Shown in pieces: positions 34,351-44,697 of a stretch of 64,000 nt of DNA (position 1 is the stretch's first letter; every line of letters begins with the position of its first letter). The notes under the pieces were generated by a model. The model saw only the letters and a program-made list of their open reading frames with translations, was not told where the DNA came from and made no database searches. This stretch comes from Scilla litardierei (lineage: Eukaryota; Streptophyta; Magnoliopsida; Asparagales; Asparagaceae): contig CM061132.1 of NCBI GenBank assembly GCA_030789695.1, positions 147,816,597-147,880,596 on the forward strand. The letters run 5' to 3'. The translations under genes were made by a program, and so were the position numbers.

Positions 34351-35028
34351 TGTATGAAATGCAGCATACATATAAGGGCCTGTGCTTTTGCAGGAATGTG
34401 TGCGACACATTAGAAAATCCACCACATGTTAACGGCCATTGCAGGAAATTCATAAGGGTTTAATCAAACCCCCATACACAACCACAAACTTTCCCACAGC
34501 AACAACCATTTTAAGCCAAGAAATCAAGAGGAATCCGACATGCACTGTGTAGATGCGCAATGACCCATTCCAAGAGAAAAAATTAGAGAAGAATTTATAC
34601 CTCCCCGCAGATCAGAAGCGCCAACAATTTATACCTCCCCGCAAAACTACCCAGCAGATCAACTTGATCTTTCAGACGAATCGCCCGCAAAAATTGCGAA
34701 AATTTTTAAGGTTTTCGCCTGGAAGAACCGGAGGTATCTGCAAGAAGTGAGGGGGAGAGGCGTAGGGGGTTTGGAAGCCCCAAGGCACGCGAAGCGGTGA
34801 TCAGAAGCCAGCGGCGACAGCGGGGCCCACAAACGAGCGGATTCCGCTGCTTTCTCCGCACAAAGCGGAGAATACAGCAGCGCCTCAGGAATCCCAAACT
34901 TGCCTCCACGTATGCAAACTTTCCCAAATGCAAAAGAACAGGATTTTGGAAATAATGCTGAGAAAGTTGGTGAACAGTGCGAAATTTCACTTTCTCATCC
35001 GCTTTCAAGGCAAAATAATAGGCCCTAA

Positions 35029-36160
35029 GACAAAACACATTTTGAGTTATTTTTTGGAAGATATGGAATATCCAATGAGAGTAGGGCATTTTCCTTTCAA
35101 ATGGTCCAATAGCAAACTTTTTGACGATATAGTGTGAAATTATATGTACACAAACCTAATTGCTTTGCACATGCACATGCTTGACATAAACCTGGTGTTT
35201 TTAAAAACTTAGTTTGTTACTAATTTGCACATACACACATCTTAATTTCCCAAAAACATCTATATTCTTTCCATCTCTCTGATAAACCCTAGTCCTTTTT
35301 GCCACATTGGCCACCAGCCCCTTTCATTCTCATCATCATCGTCTTCACATCTACAATTGGCATTATTTTTTTGTTAAAGACGTTAAAGAAGTTAAGGAGA
35401 TGAAAAAGATGAAGAGTATGCGGAGACGGTATGCCGTCGGTGATGGCAGGAGGAGAGTGTCCCACGTCCTCATCATCATATTCTCTTCATATTCTTCATC
35501 TTTTCGTTGTTGATCTCGACAATACCTAGTTAAATTTTTTTGAAGAGGAAGAAGAAGATTGGGGGGGCATCGGCAACAGGAGGGAGTCACACCTCCTCGT
35601 CTTTAGTTTTCAGCGGCCCTTAGGGCTCAAAATCGACTTCCGACCAAAGTCATTTTGGCATTGCTAGTTAAGAGTAAAGGAGGGGTGAGCTCCCTATATA
35701 AATAGAGGCTAGTTCCTCGCCTTGAAGACTTACATCAAAGCACCAAGCTTCAGATCCGCGTAGCTCCATCTAAACGTGAGCGAGCCTGGATCCAACCTTA
35801 GACAATATTCCCCCTTTTCTCCCTTCTTCTTCTTCTTCCTTACTCCTGCTCGGGCTCTAGCAAAGCTACGAAAGAGTTCGGATCGGATCCGAAGTGTTGA
35901 CGGAGGATCCACTCAATGTGAAACTTTCTGGAGCATGTGGTTGGCTCGGTAACAAGAGAATTGCTTGCCTCGGGACACGGTTCGGCTCGGGAGAAGTGGC
36001 TCAGCCCTAACGCGAGGTATTTATTCGAGAGATTCTGTGCATTGCTAATGTGCAAGGCAAAGAGTACTAGTCTATATTTATGCGTTTTAATTGCAGTTTA
36101 TTTTTATAGATCTATCTTTCGGTGTTGGTCAGACCCACCCCGGTATAGTAGAAATTCTGA
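35029..36160. other. Intergenic sequence with TATA-like site
   Basis: CTATATAAATAGAGG at 35693-35707 is a strong plant TATA-like match on the + strand and may be the promoter of an LTR or transcribed repeat, but no gene follows. A stretch at 35505-35560 (TTGTTGATCT, then AATTTTTTTGAAGAGGA) is related to 49523-49570. Confidence 0.4.
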
Positions 36161-36218
36161 CTAGGGTTTTATTATTCTTTAGGGCTTTACTTAAAATGGC
36201 CAAGGCCATTTTGGCATT

Positions 36219-36251
36219 GGCCGGCCATGGCCCATATGGCCATGGCCGGCC
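36219..36251. repeat. GC-rich palindrome
   Basis: GGCCGGCCATGGCC, the loop CATAT, then GGCCATGGCCGGCC. The 14-bp arms are exact complements. Smaller GGCCATGGCC-type words continue on both sides from 36190 to 36310. Confidence 0.9.
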
Positions 36252-36635
36252 ACCCCCTTTGAATGGGGTTGCCGCACACCCCGCCGGAGGGGTGGCCGTG
36301 GTGGTTATTGGCCGTAGCCAACCCCCTCCTCATGGGGAGGGGGGTGCATGGCCTTCATAGCCCATTTGGCCATGGTGCACATGCACCAAAATTCATCTTC
36401 TCCGATGGAGATAACTACCATTATCTTCCTCGATGAAGCACCCGTTCGTCGATGAAGCACCCGTTCGTCAAGAAAGTAGTTATTTTCTAATGGCCGTGTG
36501 CCAAAAATGAAAAATAACATACTTTAAAGTTCGTAAACTACACGCTCCACATGAAGAGAGTTCATATTCCCTATGAATGGAGACTCGGCATCCATGAAGA
36601 GTGCGAGCTTGACGACGTGAACGATCGGTTCTTCC

Positions 36636-36770
36636 CGTCACGGAGAGTTCCTGCCATATCCGTAATGACAGAAGACCCTAACGTGAAAAGAACAACTGCT
36701 GCGTTCTCTCCGTCACGAAGCATTCCTACCATATCCGTAATGGTAGGATACCCATTCGTGAAAAAGACAA
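36636..36770. repeat. Diverged direct duplication of ~66 bp
   Basis: GTCACGGAGAGTTCCTGCC with CATATCCGTAATG and CCTAACGTGAAAA is followed by GTCACGAAGCATTCCTACC with CATATCCGTAATG and CCATTCGTGAAAA. It lies in the leader of the element whose primer site is at 36825. Confidence 0.75.
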
Positions 36771-36824
36771 CACCTCGTTCATCGGTTCGACGGGGCGGCG
36801 GTTTGACCGGGGCGAACCCGTATG

Positions 36825-36836
36825 GCTCTGATACCA
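36825..36836 (-). other. tRNA-iMet primer-binding site (reverse)
   Basis: The + strand GCTCTGATACCA lies one base before the LTR start TGTAGGAACC at 36838, marking a - strand element whose internal region would lie to the left. Confidence 0.75.
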
Positions 36837-36837
36837 A

Positions 36838-37243
36838 TGTAGGAACCTTGTCAAAACAGCATTAGGATCGATAAATGAAGTTGAGACTTACGCTTGCGTA
36901 TGCGGCACGGTAGTCTCGGAACTTCGCCTTCGGATTCGCCACGACGGATCGAGTCTTCTCACGAACGGAGTAAGGCTACTAAATCCATAATCTAAATCTC
37001 TACTTTTAGATTAAGAACTTGGATAAAGAGAGAGGAAGGATTTCGGCAGAGCTTCGCTAGAATGAAATGCAAGGCAAGAATACCATGCAAAAGTGTAAGT
37101 AAATGGCTAAGCCTTGGGTCTTATTTATAGCCCCCAAGGTAGTTATTTTAGGAGTAATTGTTCCTTTGGAACAATTTAACTAAAGTGTACCATCATACAT
37201 GGCACATTATAAGCTTAAGTTGTACCATATTCATGGTACAACA
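36838..37243 (-). repeat. LTR, 406 bp
   Basis: The segment runs from TGTAGGAACC to TGGTACAACA on the + strand. On the - strand it carries CTATAAATAAGACCC near its middle, a TATA box at about 37115-37122, and a TTGTACCATGAATATGGTACAA inverted word at its start. A primer site abuts its left edge, and a polypurine-like tract lies about 11 bp from its right edge. It therefore looks like an LTR joining two units, or a solo LTR with chance neighbours. Confidence 0.65.
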
Positions 37244-37254
37244 TACGCTTAAGA

Positions 37255-37268
37255 TATTCCCCCTTTAT
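37255..37268 (-). promoter_or_regulatory. Polypurine-tract-like site
   Basis: The - strand reads AATAAAGGGGGAAT, the same core as the polypurine tracts of the gag-only Sirevirus. It lies between the envelope-like ORF (stop at 37321) and the 406-bp LTR. Confidence 0.5.
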
Positions 37269-37320
37269 TAGCCATATGTCGCATGCACTTATGCACATAT
37301 AATGCGACTTTCCCACTAAT

Positions 37321-38211
37321 CTAGAGCTCATCTCCGTAAGGGAACAGATTCCCTTTGCACACGACTTCGTGTACGCGACGTTCGAGGTCCGTATTCCCTC
37401 GTACATCCCCTACAAGGGTGTACAAACGGCATCCATATCCAACACAACCCCGTGCAGAGAACATGGTTGATCTGACACCCGAATCAAGAGCTAAAGGAAC
37501 CTCTCGAAACATATCCCGGAGAACAGACTGATCAAGATCGTCAATCTCAGAAAAGCTGATATCAGTGGGGAGGGAACCGACAAAAGGAATCCTAAGGATA
37601 GTCCCTAAAAGAGAGGGAGAGAGCTGAATGTGGGTTCCCTGGACGACAATATCAAGGATGCCAGTAGTCGAATACTCACCGCGAACGCGGTTCACATAGA
37701 AGAGCTTCACCAGAAATGGGTAGGCTCTGGGGGACTCGCTCTGAGAGAAGCGAAAAAGATCGGCCAGATGAGTAGCGGACAGAATGACAGAAAGTCTCTC
37801 GGCAGTGAATGCAGGAAAAGCAATGTACCGCTCTCTAAGCAGATTGATCCCAAGAAGAGAGTGGAACTTTGCCAGACAAAGATCGTATCTGCAAACGGGA
37901 ACCAGGGGATCAGAGGGGGGTACAGCAGGAGTTTCTTCAGACGAACTGGATGCAGAAGGAGACACATGAGGAATCTCAGCAGCAGGCTCACTGATGTGAA
38001 CACCAGTAGGCTTGCGCTGACGATGAATCAAGGGCTGAGCACCACATGACGAAGAAGGAGGAGAATAACCCGGCGATGATGAACGTATGGGTGACTGGGC
38101 AAACTTGGTTTGAGCTTTATAGGGTTTCTTTCTCTTGGCGATGAGTTTATTAGGAGCCCTAGGTTGTTTAGAAGCAATGATCTTCTCTTTTCCCTTAGGT
38201 TTAGGAGCCAT
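37321..38211 (-). CDS. Envelope-like / plant transposon-domain ORF
   Basis: This is an intact ORF of 296 residues from the ATG MAPKPKGKEK; an upstream in-frame ATG at 38262 would add 17. The first third is basic and Ser/Pro-rich. The segment from about residue 115 on (RYIAFPAFTAERLS, AYPFLVKLFYVNRVRGEYST, IQLSPSLLGTILRIP) resembles the 'putative plant transposon protein' domain found in accessory ORFs of plant LTR elements, several of which are labelled envelope-like. It lies downstream of the Sirevirus pol on the same strand, where SIRE1-type elements carry an envelope-like ORF. No signal peptide or membrane segment is evident. Function unknown; ownership by the adjacent Sirevirus is inferred. 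Confidence 0.6.
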   Translation of the reverse strand: MAPKPKGKEKIIASKQPRAPNKLIAKRKKPYKAQTKFAQSPIRSSSPGYSPPSSSCGAQPLIHRQRKPTGVHISEPAAEIPHVSPSASSSSEETPAVPPSDPLVPVCRYDLCLAKFHSLLGINLLRERYIAFPAFTAERLSVILSATHLADLFRFSQSESPRAYPFLVKLFYVNRVRGEYSTTGILDIVVQGTHIQLSPSLLGTILRIPFVGSLPTDISFSEIDDLDQSVLRDMFREVPLALDSGVRSTMFSARGCVGYGCRLYTLVGDVRGNTDLERRVHEVVCKGNLFPYGDEL

Positions 38212-38562
38212 GGGAACAAGAGAGGAAAAACAAATGCAACAAACGGAAACAACGACAGTCAAGAGAGAGAAAACACACCAACCGAGGGAAGACAGACGAT
38301 CGCGAAGATGAAGATCAAAGACGACGGAAGACCATGATCGACAGCGACGTTTAGTAGGAGATCGACGGTTGAAGACACGAAATCGATTGATTTTGTAGAG
38401 AGAATCGAGCGGGAAGTTGAACGGTCGATGCGGAGGAGAGAGAAAAACGACGTGGGGAAAGGATCGCGTCGATTGAATATAAATTAGGGAAAATCAATTT
38501 GAGCCGTTGGATCAAAGAATCGACGGCTCGGATCAAATCAAATGAACCGACACAACAGGAGA

Positions 38563-38915
38563 CAGTTGACTGGAGAACAAAAGTCAGTCGACTGTAAGAA
38601 ATGATAAAATTAAATCTCAGAGAGATGGGCAGTCGACTGGCAAGTATAATGCAGTCGCCTGTCCGCTGGACAATCGACTGACATATACTCAACAGTCGGC
38701 TGGCCGAGAATTAATACATATCACAAGAAAAACAGAGAACACTGTAAAAAATTGACAGAGAGAACAGTCGCCTGATGACTAAATTGCAGTCGCCTGTTAC
38801 ATTAACAGTCGACTGTAAAACAGTCAACAGTCGGCTGTGCGAAGGATATCAATTTTCATATGAAGGATATAGAGTAGGGCAGTCGACTGTCAAAAGAAAC
38901 AAAGTCGTCTGTCCT
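38563..38915. repeat. CAGTCGACTG-type motif cluster 1
   Basis: Perfect CAGTCGACTG palindromes occur at 38585, 38630, 38806 and 38880, with variants such as CAGTCGCCTG, CAGTCGGCTG and CAATCGACTG between them, about ten in 350 bp. The region lies between the pol stop and the envelope-like ORF. Confidence 0.9.
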
Positions 38916-39184
38916 GGTCCAAAAATGCACGGTGAGATAAAATTCCAGAGAATAAGAACACTCACCCTAGGACCTATACTCTAATCACAAATACATCTTA
39001 AAATCATTATGAAAACAATAAATCTATTGAAACACAAATTATTCCAATCAATTTCGAAAACTCATGAAATCAAATAAGTCACAATTGCCTTTCTTAATCT
39101 CATAAAACAATAAAGCACATGAAGAAAGACAATCAAAAAAATATATGAGCTCAATAAGGAGTTATAGCATGAAAAATTGAGCTT
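38916..39184. other. Non-coding spacer after copia pol
   Basis: AT-rich spacer between the motif cluster and the RNase H stop codon. No polypurine tract was seen here. Confidence 0.5.
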
Positions 39185-40767
39185 CTAGATTTCAGATTCA
39201 CCCATAATTCCCAATTCTCCACGCAACCTCACAAATGTATCTTCTTTAAGAGGTTTAGTGAAGATATCGGTAATTTGTTTTTGGGTTTCAATGTACTCTA
39301 AGATGATGTCCTTCTTAGCTACATGATCATTTATAAAATGGTGTCTCACGTCTATGTGTTTGGTACGGGAGTGGTGTACCGGATTCTTGGAAAGACAAAT
39401 AGCACTTTGATTATCAACCATGATAGGGCAAGTATCACAATTGACACCATAGTCACTAAGAGTGTGTCTCATCCAAAGAACTTGTGCACATGCAAGACCC
39501 GCGGCAATATATTCCGCTTCAGTCGTGGACAATGACACCGAATTATGTTTCTTAGAAAACCAAGAAACTAAGGAATTTCCTAAGAAATGGCATGTGCCAC
39601 TAGTACTTTTCCTGTCGGACTTGCATCCGGCAAAGTCGGCATCACTATATGAGATTAACTCATATGTGCTAGACTTAGGGTAAAGTAACCCATAATTTAG
39701 GGATTGATTGAGATAACGAAATATTCGTTTAACCGCAATCAAGTGTGACTCCTTAGGTCTTGCTTGATATCTAGCACATATACATACGGAAAACATGATA
39801 TCGGGCCTACTAGCGGTTAAGTAAAGTAAGCTACCGATCATACCTCGATATAGACGAACGTCTACATCTTTTCCGCTTTCATCCTTGTGTAGATGAGTAG
39901 TAGTACTCATGGGAGTCCTTTTGCTTGAAGACGATTCCATCCCGAATCGCTTAATAAGCTCCCCTGTGTACTTTGTCTAATGTATGAAAGTGTCATTCTC
40001 CATTTGTCGAATTTGCAATCCAAGGAAGTAGGTGAGCTCTCCCATGTGGCTCATCTCAAACTCATCCTTCATAGACTTGGAAAATTCTTGACAAAGATGA
40101 AAGTTAGTAGAACCGAAAATAATGTCATCTACATAAACTTGAATCAAAAGAATATCATTTTCATAATCTTTAATGAAAAGTGTAGAATCAACTTCTCCCA
40201 TTTTAAAACCTAAATTCAAAAGAAAGGTCTTAAGGCGATCATACCAAGCTCTAGGAGCTTGTCTCAATCCATACAACGCTTTCTTAAGTTTGAAAACATG
40301 GTTTGGAAATTTCTCATGAATAAAACCGGGAGGTTGAGAAACATAGACTTCTTCATTTATAAATCCATTTAAAAATGCGCTTTTAACATTCATTTGAAAT
40401 AATTTAAAAATCTTATGGGATGCAAAAGATAAAAGCAACCTAATAGCTTCTAATCTAGCTACGGGGCAAAGGATTCTTCGAAATCAATACATTCCTCTTG
40501 CCGATAGCCTTGAGCTACTAACCTTGCTTTGTTCCGTGTGATTACTTCGTTTTCATCCGTCTTGTTCTTGAAAATCCATTTGGTCACAATAGCTTGGTGA
40601 CCACTTGGAAGAGGTACAAGTTCCCAAACTACATTTCTCTCGAATTGCGCTAGTTCTTCTTCCATTTCCACTATCCAAGAACTATCCTCACAAGCTTCTT
40701 GAATGTTCTTTGGCTCAATGGTAGAGACGAATGCGCAATGGGAGAATTCTTCAATTCTTGATCTCAT
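39185..40767 (-). pseudogene. Copia reverse transcriptase and RNase H
   Basis: These domains copy element RNA into DNA. On the - strand RT begins near 40690 (WIVEMEEELAQFERNVVWEL), loses one base at about 40457 after ESFAP, and continues 40438-39977 with the YVDD active site (LIQVYVDDIIFGS). The first catalytic acid lies in the motif usually QMDVKSAF; here it reads QMNVKSAF, Asp to Asn. RNase H occupies 39940-39185 (SYSDADFAGCKSDRKST, TEAEYIAA, then DNQSAICL and HIDVRHHFI). A stop between RT and RNase H lies at about 39975. The missing catalytic Asp and the breaks mean this copy cannot act. Confidence 0.9.
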
Positions 40768-42240
40768 TCAAACACCCACACCGATATCTCCAATGATTTG
40801 GTTATAGGGATGGTTGCGAACGGTTGGATAAGCTTTGGGTAAACCTGGATCACTAGGAACAACTTCAAAAACTTCGTTAGAAGTGTTAGTTTCAACAATA
40901 TTATCATTAATCTTAACATTATTAAGAGAATCACAAAGAATATCTACATTATCATCATCAACATGAGGAAAATCAAAATCTTCATAAAAAGATACGTGAA
41001 GTGATTCCTCAATCGTTGAAGAAGTTTTGTTGTATATCCGGTAGGCTTTGCTACGTGTGGAATATCCAACAAAAATTCCTTCATCGGATCTTGGCTCAAA
41101 TTTGTCTAAATTACCAAATGTGTTCTTTATAAAACATTTTGAACCAAAGACACGAAAATATTTCACTTGAGGCTTTTTATCGTAAAACAACTCAAAACAA
41201 GTTTTGTTTGTTCGGGGTCTCACTAGGATTCTATTGAGCACATAACATGTCGTGTGCACCGCTTCTGCCCAAAATTGTAGTCCTAAATGACTATCATGGA
41301 GCATAGTGCGAGCACACTCAATAAGAGTCCTATTCTTTCTTTCTACAACACCATTTTGTGGTGGTGCACGAGGAAAGGAAAAGTTATGAGTTATCCCGGA
41401 GTCATCACAAAACTTAGTAACAGACTCATTCTCAAATTCTCCTCCATGATCACTACGAATAGTGATAATGGTGGATCCTAAAAGATTCTGAATCTTCTTT
41501 GCAAATTTGGTAAACTCTTCATGAGCTTCATTCTTGTTAGTTAAGAATGAAACCCAAGTAAATCTAGAAAAGTCGTCAACGACAACTAGTCCATAATGAG
41601 CATTACCTAAAGAAGCGGTTCTAGTTGGCCCAAACAAATCTAGATGTAGAAGTTCTAGTGGCCTCTTAGAAGTAATCCCTTCTTTAAGCTTAAATGAAGA
41701 TTTACTTAGTTTACCTCTTTGACATGAATCACAAAAGTTTTTCTTATTAAAAACAATCTTAGGAAAACCTTTGACTAGATCATGCTTAGCTAACTTATAT
41801 AAGTGCTTGAAGTGAACATGACCAAAACGGCGATGCCATAATAGTTGTTCACTTGTGTTAGCAACTAAGCAATGTTCTACGGTTTTAGGCAAGCTTAAAT
41901 AATAAATATTTTTATGCATAATATCGAAAAATAAAACATTTGAATCACAATCAACAATAGTACACAATTCTTCTCCGAAGTTAACCTTGTAACCTTTGTC
42001 ACAAAGTTGACTTATGGAAATGAGGTTGTGACATAAACCACTAACAAGATAAACATTAGTAATTAGGGGTTTGGAAGGATTACCAACGATACCTACTCCA
42101 ATGATGGTTCCCTTTTGATTACCTCCAAAAGTGACCGTTGCACCATCTTTGATGCTAATCACTTCGGAGAGCAATGAGGGATTTCCCGTCATGTGTTTGG
42201 AGCAACCGCTATCAAGAATCCATCCTTTCCCTTTAGAACT
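40768..42240 (-). pseudogene. Copia protease and integrase region
   Basis: The protease site WILDSGCSKHMTG lies at about 42230-42190, the usual copia DSG-type site. Integrase follows: the GAG-pre-integrase motif LLWHRRFGHVHFKHL, zinc-site CDSCQRGK, then the DDE core with LDLFG, IRSDHGGEF and GVVERKNRTL, all three acids present. The integrase C-terminal part (FGSKCFIKN, GIFVGYSTRSKAYRIYN) is intact. The frame is open for at least 474 codons, from 42192 to 40768. Confidence 0.9.
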
Positions 42241-42333
42241 AATAAGGCATTTATTGCTCTTCTTCTTTCTCTTGGGTACCTATATAATATACCATACGCT
42301 TATGGTACCCAATGTTTGTTGGGTCCAAGGGAA

Positions 42334-44669
42334 TTAGCCCTTTGGAAGCCAAGTCCAAGTGGACTTCCGCTTCCCAACATAGTTACTATTTCTAATTGCA
42401 TCATGAAAGTAGGAATCAACATAAGCATTCCTAACATTTAGACTAGTGTTCTTAGGACCCCAAATAGTGTACATCTTGGGAGTCCTATTCCTAGTTGCAT
42501 GCATATGAGTTGGATTTCTATGTGGTGCATGCTTCTTAGGAACATGATTTCTAGCATATATATGAGGTGGAGGATATGCATTGTACATTCTTGAATGATA
42601 TGAATTCTTGGGAGCATGCATATTATATGAAGGACATTGATCATGCATGACATGTGGAGAATTAGCATATATGAAAGAATGATGCGTATGAGCATATGTG
42701 TGTGTGGGAGCACGTACATGAGTATTTCTCATGTGTGGTTGTGTACGTGTCCGTGGGTGCGGAGCATAAAATGTGTCATGATTATCCACTTGTGAAGTAG
42801 GATGTTTCCTACGTGGATGAGTATTAGTGTACATATACGCATGGCCTTGCTTTTGGTTTCCACCCTTAGTGGGTTTCTTGCCAAAAGGAAGAGAAAGTGA
42901 TGTGGTGACATTCTTGGTAGGATTGCTACATATAGTGTCTTTGACACCACTTGTGGATGCACCGGAGGAAGGCCTCACAAAATCTATAGTGACACCCTAT
43001 AGGAGGTGCGATCATTAGATGCATTTTCTTTAACAAATCCAAGGCCAACACGATGTGTGGCCGGAAATTGATTTGCAAGCAAATCATCCAATTGTCCTTG
43101 TCTCTTATTGAATCTCACGATACGGGAGGACATGAGCTCATATTTATCCTTTAAAGAAGAAATGTTGGAATCCAAGGTGGACACCCGTGCTTTGAGCTCG
43201 TGCACTTGTGTTTTAAGAGAATCATTCTCTAATCCCAATTGTGTGTGGCGTGTAACTAGATCACTATCATCCATGGGATGTGTTTGATCTAGTTGAGATT
43301 TGAGGGAATTCACCTCATTTCTCAATGTGACATTTTGAGAAGCTAAGTTTGATTTCTCAAGGGTTAAAGTATCAACAATGGTGTCATTGTTGATAATGCA
43401 TGGAATGGATGACTTGCTAACTTTTGATTTCTTTAAGCTAGAATATCTAAGCATTAAAGATTGATATTTAGCAAATAGTTCTTCATTAGCTATGCGAAGT
43501 TCATCCATTGTTACCTCGGTGTTATCCGTATCGGAATCACTCTCATCCGAGAGTGGGTCTTCAAGTGCCATGAAGCACATGTGGGCGCTCTCACCCTTCT
43601 CATCATCGGAATCGCTTGATGAGTCATCACTTGAGTCATCAAAGGTACCGACGAGTCCTTTCTTCTTGTCTTTCTTGTTCTTGTTGGACTTGTGGTACTT
43701 TGGTGCCTTCCACTTTTCTTTGTTGTTTAGCATTGGGCAATCCCTCTTGATGTGCCCTGGCTTATTACACTTATAACAAAGAGAGGAAGTAGCATTAGTA
43801 GATTCAAAACGTTTGTTGGAGGGAAATTTACCTTTACGGAAGAAGCGTTGGAACTTCTTCGCCATTTGGGCCATTTCACCCAAATCCATTTCGTTCTCGG
43901 ATTCATCACTTTCGGAGGATGGCGAATTGGCGTTGAACGCCAAAGCTTTCTTCTTGGCCTCCGAGGGATTCATCATGGCTCGAATCTTCAATCGGTTATC
44001 CCGTCTTACTTCGTAAGACATAAGAGTCCCGATGAGATTCACCACGGTGTAGTTCTTCAAGTCATTGACCTCTTCAATGGCGATTGCTCGTCTTTCCCAT
44101 TTAGAGGTCATTCCCATGATAATCTTCCTTACCTTTTCAGGTTCGGTGTAGATTTGGCCAAGGGCTTCCAATTCGTTTGTGATGTCGGTAAAGCGTCCGT
44201 ACATTGACGCAATGCTCTCATTTTCCTGCATGTGAAACAAGTCGAAGTTTTACACGACAACATATAACTTTGAAAGCTTTACCTTATTCGTTCCCTCGTG
44301 GGTAACGATGAGATGGTTCCAAATTTGATATGCACTCTTACATGTGCATATCTTGTTGAACTCATTCGGGTCCAACGCACAATGAATAGCGTTCATTGCT
44401 TTAGCATTGTTGACTTCGGCGGACTTTTCGGAAGTCGTCCATTTCTCGAAATCATCTTCGGAGGGCTCGACATACTCCTTGTGAAGAGTTCTCCAAAGAG
44501 AAGCACTCCTAAGGAATGTCTCCATCTTACACTTCCAATAACCAAAGTTAGTACCATTGAAACGTGGAGGACGTACCGTAGATTGACCTTCGAAAAGTGT
44601 GGACGCTCCATCACGGTCGTGATTGTTGTACGTAGGCGGAGGAGGAACGTTGTTGTTGTTGGATGCCAT
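42334..44669 (-). pseudogene. Copia (Sirevirus/SIRE-type) Gag
   Basis: The start MASNNNNVPPPP at 44669 lies 28 bp from the LTR. It leads to RPPRFNGTNFGYWKCKMETF, a DUF4219-type opening. A frame break occurs at about 44250. The second part (44240-42984) has the UBN2 region, LIGTLMSYEV, an acidic Ser/Asp stretch and one CCHC knuckle, CYKCNKPGHIKRDC, followed by Lys-rich sequence and a long coiled coil. The third piece (42978-42334) is unusually rich in His, Tyr, Pro, Asn and Thr and bridges to the protease in another frame. The Gag layout, acidic segment and coiled coil fit the SIRE group. Confidence 0.85.
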
Positions 44670-44683
44670 AGTTAAAACCTTGC

Positions 44684-44695
44684 GCTCTGATACCA
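44684..44695 (-). other. tRNA-iMet primer-binding site of Sirevirus
   Basis: The + strand GCTCTGATACCA, two bases before the LTR start TGTAAGGATCC at 44698. Confidence 0.9.
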
Positions 44696-44697
44696 AT

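Larger units (their letters stand above)
20653..35025 (-). mobile_element. PIF/Harbinger DNA transposon, 14.4 kb with nested retrotransposon
   Basis: The left end reads GGGCCCGCTCTTTTGGAAG and the right end, on the complement, GGGCCTATTATTTTGCCTTG. Both continue into diverged inverted words such as GAAAGT and TGTTCTTTTGC over about 110 bp. TAA flanks both ends (20650-20652 and 35026-35028), the 3-bp duplication of this superfamily. The interior has two ORFs on the - strand, a Myb/SANT-like accessory protein and a DDE transposase, plus repeat arrays near both ends. A 4561-bp Sirevirus-like insertion and its 5-bp duplication account for about a third of the length. Stops in both ORFs indicate this copy is no longer autonomous. 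Confidence 0.88.

Noticed and set aside
34374..34400. GGGCCTGTGCTTTTGC as the right terminus of the PIF/Harbinger element
   Set aside because: It is in the same orientation as the left end rather than inverted, and lacks a TAA duplication; the inverted end at 35025 with TAA fits.
37630..38049. + strand 139-codon frame
   Set aside because: Shadow of the envelope-like ORF on the - strand.
38263..39180. 3' LTR of the Sirevirus at 39-46.5 kb
   Set aside because: Apart from the CAGTCGACTG motifs I saw no extended match to 44698-46513, no polypurine tract at its inner edge and no TG...CA ends; kept only as an open possibility.
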